Source of the DNA: Anaerolineae bacterium CG2_30_64_16
GTDB taxonomy: Bacteria; Chloroflexota; Anaerolineae; CG2-30-64-16
DNA length: 7,551 nucleotides
NCBI GenBank assembly: GCA_001871755.1
Contig: MNXL01000226.1
Span: forward strand, 1 to 7,551
Direction: 5' to 3'
The translations under genes and the position numbers were made by a program. A model generated the notes under the pieces. It saw only the letters and a program-made list of their open reading frames with translations, was not told where the DNA came from and did not search any database. Shown here in pieces: positions 1 through 4,230 of this stretch (the first letter of the stretch is position 1; each line of letters begins with the position of its first letter).

Positions 1-16
1 CGAAGGTCTCAAAGGC

Positions 17-40
17 TTTGTGTCTTGGTGTCTTCGTGGT
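17..40. repeat. Three-copy octamer repeat TTNGTGTC
   Basis: Three consecutive 8-bp units read TTTGTGTC, TTGGTGTC and TTCGTGGT, so period 8 is kept while the third base varies. On the other strand this reads ACCACGAAGACACCAAGACA and onward, a pattern I recall as a dispersed repeat in environmental Chloroflexota genomes. It is not associated with a gene here and lies downstream of the glycosyltransferase. Confidence 0.6.
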
Positions 41-120
41 AAGGAAGATTCTCGCGATCAACGCAAATGTCGCGGGGTAATACTATAGGTGACGTTCCTC
101 ACGACATGCATAAACAACCT

Positions 121-205
121 CCTAACCCGGACAAGCCGGAACCAAGAAGGTGACAACCTGGCCCACAAAATTCTTGCACAAAAAGCAAGGATCTCGTGGG
201 TTAGG
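121..205. repeat. 85-bp segment bounded by 8-bp inverted repeats
   Basis: CCTAACCC at 121-128 is an exact inverted match to GGGTTAGG at 198-205. Inside lie two smaller potential hairpins: CCGG-ACAAG-CCGG around 128-140, and CTTGC (173-177) with GCAAG (185-189) around an A-rich loop. Read on the minus strand, this follows the glycosyltransferase stop by about 13 bases. The inner hairpin is then followed by AATTTT, so the segment could act as a weak terminator or a structured 3' end. A small MITE-like element is possible but unsupported, since no target duplication was found. The rest of bases 1-217 holds no gene I can support. Confidence 0.35.
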
Positions 206-217
206 CCCCATTATACC

Positions 218-1429
218 TCAACTCCTCCGTTTCTCCGCGAACAGCTTTTCGTACGCATCCACCGTCCGCGCCAGCTCGAAGACCCGCATGATCTCGGCCC
301 GCGGCTTGATGTATCGCTGCGGATCGCGCAACACCTTGATGATCCCCTCCGCCAGCCCCCTGGCGTCGGCGATCGGCACGATCTCACCCATGCCGGTCAT
401 GGTCACAGGCTGGCGCACGCCGGGCAGATTCGTCGCCACCACGGGCGTGCCGCATAAAAACGCCTCCACCTGCACCAGTCCGAACGACTCGGTGTTGTTG
501 ATCGACGCCACGGTCACGACGTCGCATACGGCGAAGAAATCGGCCATCTCGGCCGGGTTTAGCGTGCCCAGGAAGGTCAGATGCGCCTGGTACTCGCGGA
601 TCAACGGCTGCATGTCGTGCCAGATCGTCTCGCCGATCACATTCTCGTACGGCCCGGCGAACAGGATGCGCAGGTCCGGGAATTCCTTCAGGATATAGGG
701 GATCGCGTTGATCAGATACCCCGCGCCCTTCTCGTAGGCGAAGCGGGCCGCGAACCCGATGACCTTTTGGCCGTCGCGCAAGCCCACCCGCTCCCGCAAT
801 GCTCGCATCCCGGCTGGCGTCGGATCAGGAATGATGACGGGCGGCAGGATGACGCGAACTTTATTTCGGATTTCGGATTTCGGATTTCGGATTTCGGATT
901 TGTCAACCCGCAATCCGCAATCTGCAATCCCAAATCGGCTCAGAAACGGCGAATGTTGGGCGAAGTCCTCGGTATACGCCACGATGGTATCAGCCAGCAC
1001 CCCCGCGACCAGGTTGTCCCAGAAGGTCAGGCGGTCCACGATGCGGCCGTACCAGAGTGGCGGCATCTGCAAGTCGCAGTGATAGGTCAAGATCGGCCGG
1101 CGGCCGGCCAGCCGCGCCAGAAGGGCCGACAGCGCCGCCTCGACCTGCGGCAGGTGGATGCTGACCACGTCGTGCGCGCGGATCTCGCGCCAGGCTCGCG
1201 CCGCAAAACCGGGCATCAAGACGCCCTTGTTGAAACGGAACGCCACCGGCGCCCGCACCACCCGGACCCCGTCGACCGTCTCTTCCGCAGGGAAGTCCTT
1301 CTCGTAACGCGAGGTCAGCACCGTGACCTGATGGCCGCGCTCGGACAGCGCGCGCGCCAGCCGCTCGACGTAGATCGTCAGCCCGCTGACGTGCGGGCGG
1401 TAGTAAGTCAGGATGAACAGGATTTTCAC
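218..1429 (-). CDS. Glycosyltransferase family 4 protein (GT-B fold)
   Basis: Predicted cytosolic or membrane-associated retaining glycosyltransferase, 403 residues, transferring a sugar from a nucleotide donor to a glycan or lipid acceptor; donor and acceptor are unknown. The N-terminal half begins KILFILTYYRPHVSGLTIYV, the usual GT4 opening with a glycine-containing acceptor-side loop. The C-terminal half has IGFAARFAYEKG (224-235), FAGP (257-260) and the E-x7-E donor motif, E314 to E322, in TESFGLVQVE. I chose the GTG at 1429: it overlaps the epimerase TGA by 4 bases (GTGA) and starts exactly at the family's usual N-terminus, whereas a longer frame to 1639 only reads epimerase sequence out of frame. 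The oddity is residues 166-189, encoded by two heptamer arrays; they fall just before KVRVI, at the end of the N-terminal domain where relatives have a short loop. The fold is secure; the specific reaction is unknown. Confidence 0.93.
   Translation of the reverse strand: MKILFILTYYRPHVSGLTIYVERLARALSERGHQVTVLTSRYEKDFPAEETVDGVRVVRAPVAFRFNKGVLMPGFAARAWREIRAHDVVSIHLPQVEAALSALLARLAGRRPILTYHCDLQMPPLWYGRIVDRLTFWDNLVAGVLADTIVAYTEDFAQHSPFLSRFGIADCGLRVDKSEIRNPKSEIRNKVRVILPPVIIPDPTPAGMRALRERVGLRDGQKVIGFAARFAYEKGAGYLINAIPYILKEFPDLRILFAGPYENVIGETIWHDMQPLIREYQAHLTFLGTLNPAEMADFFAVCDVVTVASINNTESFGLVQVEAFLCGTPVVATNLPGVRQPVTMTGMGEIVPIADARGLAEGIIKVLRDPQRYIKPRAEIMRVFELARTVDAYEKLFAEKRRS
863..935. repeat. Two abutting heptamer arrays inside the glycosyltransferase gene
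   Basis: On the plus strand, five exact ATTTCGG units (863-897) are followed by a 10-base spacer and four CCGCAAT-type units (908-935: CCGCAAT, CCGCAAT, CTGCAAT, CCCAAAT). On the coding strand they are translated in frame as roughly 24 residues, including KSEIRNPKSEIRN. Neither array has a stop in any frame in this orientation, so an expansion of three units (21 bp) adds seven residues harmlessly. Both heptamer types resemble repeats that are normally intergenic. Confidence 0.92.
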
Positions 1430-2451
1430 TCGAACAGTTCCCGATTGGCCTGGACCCAATCCACCAGCCGCGCGACGCCGTCCCGCACGCTCACCTGCGG
1501 CCGCCAGCCGAACTCCGCCGCGGCCTTGTCCACGTTCGCCACGAACACCGGCTGATCCCCCGGCCGCCAATCCTGGTGGCCCGTTGGGATCACCGGCCGG
1601 CCGAGCAGCTCGCTCAACAGCGGCCCGAACTCCGCCCAAATCGCCAGCGTGTTGGCAGGTCCGCCACCCAGGTTATACACCTGCCCACGCGTGATGTCGA
1701 TGTGCGTGGTCGCCGCCTGAAACGCGCGGACCAGGTCGTCCACGTGCAACAGATCGCGCACCTGCTTGCCGTTGCCGTAAATCGTGATCGGCTTGCCGGT
1801 CACCGCGGCGATGATGAACCAGGCCACCCAGCCCTGGTCCTCCACGCCCATTTGACGTTGCCCGTAGATACACGATTGCCTGAACACCACCGACCGCAGC
1901 CCATAAATCCGCGCATAGTCGTGCACGTACTGGTCGGCCGCGCCCTTACCACACCCGTAGGGCGAGTGGAAGTCCAGCGGCCGCGTCTCCGGCACCCCAG
2001 CCGGGTAGGCCGGCAACACATAGCGAGTCGCCAACTCGCTCGCGGGCGCGTCCTCCATGCCACCGTAGACTTTGTTGGTGGAAGAAAAGATGAAAACCGG
2101 GTCGTCGCCGATGCGGCGGGCCGCTTCCAATACGTTGAACGTGCCCAACGCGTTGATCTCGAAATCGGTGCGCGGGTCGATCACCGAGGTGGTGACGGCT
2201 GTTTGGGCTGCCAGGTGGTAGACCGCCTCCTGCCCCGCGGCCGCGGCCAGGATCGCGGCGTAGTCCCGGATGTCGCCCTGGACAAACACGAACCCGGCCT
2301 CCCCGAACGACTCGCGCAGCCACGCCAGGTTCGCCTGACTGCCCCGCCGCGACAGATTGTCGAACAGCGTGACCTGATGCCCGGCCCGGATGCACGCATC
2401 GGCCAGATTGCAGCCGATGAACCCCGCGCCGCCGGTGATTAAGATGCGCAT
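1426..2451 (-). CDS. NAD-dependent epimerase, CDP-paratose 2-epimerase (TyvE/RfbE)-like
   Basis: Extended short-chain dehydrogenase/reductase of 341 residues, probably catalysing an NAD+-dependent epimerisation of a nucleotide sugar in the cytosol. The Rossmann motif TGGAGFIG is at 6-13 and the acidic residue that binds the adenosine ribose is D31. Catalytic Y165 and K169 lie in YGCGK, with the Ser/Thr partner in SSTNKVYG (123-130). Residues DFEIN, SSTNKVYG, LDFHSPYG, KGAADQY, the DQGW-x-x-WF stretch (205-212) and GNGKQVRD are those I recall from Salmonella CDP-paratose 2-epimerase, which makes CDP-tyvelose. The substrate assignment rests on that resemblance; no CDP-glucose 4,6-dehydratase or other CDP-sugar gene is present, so another sugar is possible. 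The ATG at 2451 has GGAG nine bases upstream. The gene overlaps the downstream glycosyltransferase start by 4 bases, so the two are co-translated. Upstream is an octamer array rather than a recognisable promoter. Confidence 0.93.
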   Translation of the reverse strand: MRILITGGAGFIGCNLADACIRAGHQVTLFDNLSRRGSQANLAWLRESFGEAGFVFVQGDIRDYAAILAAAAGQEAVYHLAAQTAVTTSVIDPRTDFEINALGTFNVLEAARRIGDDPVFIFSSTNKVYGGMEDAPASELATRYVLPAYPAGVPETRPLDFHSPYGCGKGAADQYVHDYARIYGLRSVVFRQSCIYGQRQMGVEDQGWVAWFIIAAVTGKPITIYGNGKQVRDLLHVDDLVRAFQAATTHIDITRGQVYNLGGGPANTLAIWAEFGPLLSELLGRPVIPTGHQDWRPGDQPVFVANVDKAAAEFGWRPQVSVRDGVARLVDWVQANRELFE

Positions 2452-2460
2452 CTTGTGTTA

Positions 2461-2464
2461 CTCC
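2461..2464 (-). promoter_or_regulatory. Ribosome binding site of the epimerase gene
   Basis: GGAG on the minus strand lies 9 bases before the ATG at 2451. It sits between the start codon and the octamer array, whose nearest full unit begins at 2473, so the array may belong to the 5' leader. Confidence 0.6.
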
Positions 2465-2472
2465 GTTCTACT

Positions 2473-2517
2473 TGACAAGGTGACAAGGTGACAAGGTGAC
2501 AAGGTGACAAGGTGACC
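2473..2517. repeat. Octamer array TGACAAGG, five exact copies plus part
   Basis: Five identical TGACAAGG units (2473-2512) are followed by a partial TGACC. In the direction of transcription the units read CCTTGTCA, which has no stop codon in any frame. The core GGTGAC is shared, inverted, with the arrays at 2525-2556 and 2980-3016. The array lies in the leader of the epimerase gene. Confidence 0.95.
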
Positions 2518-2524
2518 TCGCAAA

Positions 2525-2556
2525 GCCACCGTGTCACCGGGTCACCGGGTCACCGG
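2525..2556. repeat. Octamer array GTCACCGG, three copies plus one degenerate
   Basis: Units are GCCACCGT (2525-2532, degenerate) and GTCACCGG three times (2533-2556). On the minus strand they read CCGGTGAC, and one copy supplies the TGA stop of the four-helix-bundle gene at 2552-2550. The array is inverted relative to the TGACAAGG array at 2473-2517, with only a few bases between. The two could fold into a hairpin of GGTGAC/GTCACC stems separated by mismatched dinucleotides. Confidence 0.92.
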
Positions 2557-2942
2557 CCACGATACCCGATCACCCATGTCTCCGGGTGGTTGATCATACC
2601 CACAATCGTCGTCAATATCTCATCGTAAACTTGGTATAGCTCAACACCCTCATCGCGCTTCAAGTACCCGCACTTCACAGCAAACTCCAGCCAGACCTGC
2701 GTCTCGGCCGCCTCGCTTTCCGAGTCAGAGAGCTTGCTGATGAAGGCTGCCTCGTATCTCCTCTTCCGCCACGCCTCGGCCAAATTCGCACACACCGAGC
2801 GCGCCGAACGGCGCATCTGGTCCGTCAGCGCGCAGGTCTCCTCCTTCGGAAACGCCTTCGACAGCTCAAAGATCCGCATTGCCGCATCGAACGCCTTCTG
2901 GTAAACCTCCAAATCGCGATGCGTCTCAATCTTCTTGCTCAT
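2550..2942 (-). CDS. Four-helix-bundle protein (S23 / 23S rRNA intervening-sequence protein family)
   Basis: Small protein of 130 residues matching the S23/IVP four-helix-bundle family, which also contains the Avd accessory protein of diversity-generating retroelements. Diagnostic features are the opening HRDLEVYQKAFDAAMRIFEL (8-27), FPKEE (31-35), LTDQMRRSARSVCANLAEAW (39-58) and a helical C-terminal half with SDSESEAAETQVWL. The family is thought to form basic, nucleic-acid-binding pentamers; the cellular role of free-standing members is unknown. The ATG at 2942 has AGGAG eight bases upstream. The gene sits between the flippase-like and epimerase genes with arrays of GGTGAC octamers on both sides in the same orientation, and its last codon and stop (CGG TGA) are repeat sequence. 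It has no evident link to sugar metabolism, so I infer it arrived with the repeats. It is not inside a 23S rRNA gene here. Confidence 0.93.
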   Translation of the reverse strand: MSKKIETHRDLEVYQKAFDAAMRIFELSKAFPKEETCALTDQMRRSARSVCANLAEAWRKRRYEAAFISKLSDSESEAAETQVWLEFAVKCGYLKRDEGVELYQVYDEILTTIVGMINHPETWVIGYRGR

Positions 2943-2950
2943 ACTTGCCG

Positions 2951-2955
2951 CTCCT
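2951..2955 (-). promoter_or_regulatory. Ribosome binding site of the four-helix-bundle gene
   Basis: AGGAG lies 8 bases before the ATG at 2942, near-ideal spacing. This is one of the best ribosome binding sites in the window and supports real expression of this small gene. Confidence 0.75.
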
Positions 2956-2979
2956 CACAATAAGTCCCATAATCGGACT

Positions 2980-3016
2980 GTCACCCAGTCACCCAGTCAC
3001 CGTGTCACCGTGTCAC
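2980..3016. repeat. Octamer array GTCACCNN upstream of the four-helix-bundle gene
   Basis: Units on the plus strand are GTCACCCA twice, GTCACCGT twice, then GTCAC. On the minus strand they read GGTGAC plus two variable bases. The array encodes the last residues (DTVTR) and the TGA stop of the flippase-like gene and lies 38 bases upstream of the four-helix-bundle start. It is in the same orientation as the array at 2525-2556, so the two form direct repeats around that gene. Confidence 0.95.
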
Positions 3017-4043
3017 GAGACCGCCACCGCGCCAACACCTGCCCCAACGACGTCCCGTGCACCCACAGCGCGATCACGCCGGAACCGCTCAACGTCAGGT
3101 AGTTGACCCCGTGCCACACCAGCGCATAGCTCAGCGCCAGCTCCTTCGGCACCCCAAATGGCGCCAACGCCACGGTCACCAGGTAGTGAAAGACGCCGAT
3201 GTAGCCGGGCGACGACGGCACAAGCATCCCCAAGGTCGTCACCACCACCGCAAAAACGATCGCTGTGACCGGCGCGTCCAACTGGAACGCCTGCGCGACG
3301 AACCAGGCGAACGCGATCACGCCGGCCCAGCCCAGCAGCGACAGTCCGATCAAACCCGCGCCCAGCCGGCCGCGCAAGGTCGCAAACCCGTCGATCAGAT
3401 GCCCGATGGCCTCATAGGTCGCCGGCCGGTCGAGGAATCTGACGCGGCCCAACAGCGCGTGCGCCCAGCGCAGCAACCGCGTTTTCCAGAAGGAAAGCAG
3501 GATCATGGCCGCCGCGCCCGCGAGCGCCAGGATCCCCAGGAGCTGCGCTGCTTGCGTCATCCCAGGCGGCAACTGCACGAAGGGCAACAGTACCACCAGC
3601 ACCACCAGAAGCGTCAGGAGATCGAGCAACCGCTCCACCACGATCGTGGAGAAGGTGCGGGCCACGCTCACCGGCTGCTCGCTGACCAGCAGCACCAGCC
3701 GCACCACCTCGCCCAGCCGGGCCGGGAGGACGTTGCTCGCCAGATAGCCCGCACACAGCGCGGTAAACACCGATCCGAACGGCAGATGATGCTCGGGACG
3801 AAAAAGCAACTGCCACCGCCAGGCCTTCATCGCCAGCAGCGCCACCATGACCCCGACCGCCGGCGCCAGCCACAGGTAGTTGGCCTGGCGCAACGCGGCC
3901 CAGAGATCACCGAGATGAATGCCACGTAACGCCAGCGCCAGAAAACCCAGGCTGATCGCGACCTCGATCGCGCGCTGAAGCCACGCCGCGCGTGGCGCCG
4001 GCGCGGCGATGGCTACAAGTCCGTCACTCGGAGGTGTCGTCAA
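2997..4043 (-). CDS. Flippase-like / lysylphosphatidylglycerol synthase transmembrane (UPF0104) family protein
   Basis: Polytopic inner-membrane protein of 348 residues with about seven or eight hydrophobic segments. It matches the UPF0104 family (LPG synthase membrane domain without the aminoacyl-transferase domain), which includes AglD-type proteins and is proposed to move or handle lipids or lipid-linked sugars. Signature stretches are NVLPARLGEVVR (104-115), the ER of VVERLLD (137-138) and PSSPGYIGVFHY (276-287). The TTG at 4043 is preferred: GAGG lies nine bases upstream and leaves about 18 residues before the first membrane segment. A longer in-frame TTG start at 4151 would translate the 17-bp repeats and looks wrong; this is not certain. 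The final residues DTVTR and the stop are encoded by the octamer array, so the native C-terminus may have been replaced. With the epimerase and glycosyltransferase downstream, a role in lipid-linked sugar or glycolipid assembly is likely but inferred. Confidence 0.87.
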   Translation of the reverse strand: MTTPPSDGLVAIAAPAPRAAWLQRAIEVAISLGFLALALRGIHLGDLWAALRQANYLWLAPAVGVMVALLAMKAWRWQLLFRPEHHLPFGSVFTALCAGYLASNVLPARLGEVVRLVLLVSEQPVSVARTFSTIVVERLLDLLTLLVVLVVLLPFVQLPPGMTQAAQLLGILALAGAAAMILLSFWKTRLLRWAHALLGRVRFLDRPATYEAIGHLIDGFATLRGRLGAGLIGLSLLGWAGVIAFAWFVAQAFQLDAPVTAIVFAVVVTTLGMLVPSSPGYIGVFHYLVTVALAPFGVPKELALSYALVWHGVNYLTLSGSGVIALWVHGTSLGQVLARWRSRDTVTR

Positions 4044-4052
4044 ACGATTGAT

Positions 4053-4056
4053 CCTC
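4053..4056 (-). promoter_or_regulatory. Ribosome binding site of the flippase gene, inside a hairpin arm
   Basis: GAGG on the minus strand is nine bases before the TTG at 4043. Three of its four bases are in the 3' arm of a perfect six-base-pair hairpin (4069-4054), so folding of the leader could hide it. This site decides my start choice. Confidence 0.5.
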
Positions 4057-4133
4057 GACAGTGGTCGAGCCTCGACAATAGTCGGGCTGCAAGCATTCGA
4101 GCCTTGCCAGCGGTCGGGCCTCGACCGGTCGGG
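4053..4133. repeat. Five tandem 17-bp palindromic repeats in the flippase-gene leader
   Basis: On the plus strand the units are 4053-4069 (CCTCGACAGTGGTCGAG), 4070-4086 (CCTCGACAATAGTCGGG), 4087-4101 (15 bp, degenerate), 4102-4118 (CCTTGCCAGCGGTCGGG) and 4119-4133 (15 bp). The first is a perfect hairpin with arms of six bases (CTCGAC/GTCGAG) and a four-base loop; the others are partly decayed versions. They fall between the promoter at 4196-4224 and the TTG at 4043. The minus-strand GAGG of the first unit is the gene's likely Shine-Dalgarno. Confidence 0.85.
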
Positions 4134-4195
4134 CGGGCATCGCCCCTGCAACCCCCGCCTTCGGCCGGCGCGTGCGACCGCCCCAAAGTTGGCGC

Positions 4196-4224
4196 ATTAT
4201 ATCACCAGCAGGAGAGGCTGACAA
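4196..4224 (-). promoter_or_regulatory. Sigma70-type promoter for the flippase-epimerase-glycosyltransferase operon
   Basis: On the minus strand, TTGTCA (4224-4219) and TATAAT (4201-4196) are separated by exactly 17 bases; the -10 is consensus and the -35 differs at one base. The -35 starts just 7 bases after the stop of the gene at 4231. An AGGAG/CTCCT inverted repeat (4210-4214 and 4226-4230) brackets the -35 and could be an operator. Transcription would begin near 4189, giving a leader of about 145 bases that contains the 17-bp repeats. Confidence 0.7.
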
Positions 4225-4230
4225 ACTCCT

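Noticed and set aside
211..216. TATAAT on the minus strand just after the glycosyltransferase stop
   Set aside because: No acceptable -35 at 16-18 bases and no gene downstream within the window.
1430..1639. N-terminal extension of the glycosyltransferase to 1639
   Set aside because: The extra 70 residues are an out-of-frame, Gly/Arg/Ala-rich reading of the end of the epimerase gene; the GTG at 1429 overlaps the epimerase stop and fits the family.
581..2442. Long plus-strand frames opposite the glycosyltransferase and epimerase
   Set aside because: High-GC antisense shadows with arginine- and proline-rich compositions and no recognisable domain; the minus-strand genes have clear family motifs.
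2550..2942. Diversity-generating retroelement, with the four-helix-bundle gene as avd
   Set aside because: No reverse transcriptase and no template/variable repeat pair with adenine-biased mismatches is visible in the window.
2550..2942. 23S rRNA intervening sequence
   Set aside because: No rRNA sequence flanks the gene; its neighbours are protein-coding.
2956..2985. Promoter GTGACA-16-TATTGT in front of the four-helix-bundle gene
   Set aside because: The -10 is weak and would place the transcription start on the ribosome binding site. Read-through from the 4196-4224 promoter is simpler, although the repeat-derived GTGACA is suggestive.
3057..3929. 290-residue plus-strand frame rich in Gln, Arg and His
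   Set aside because: Antisense of the flippase-like gene, whose membrane segments and PSSPGYIG motif are unmistakable.
4044..4151. N-terminal extension of the flippase-like protein to the TTG at 4151
   Set aside because: The extra 36 residues are translations of the 17-bp palindromic repeats and do not resemble the family's N-terminus.
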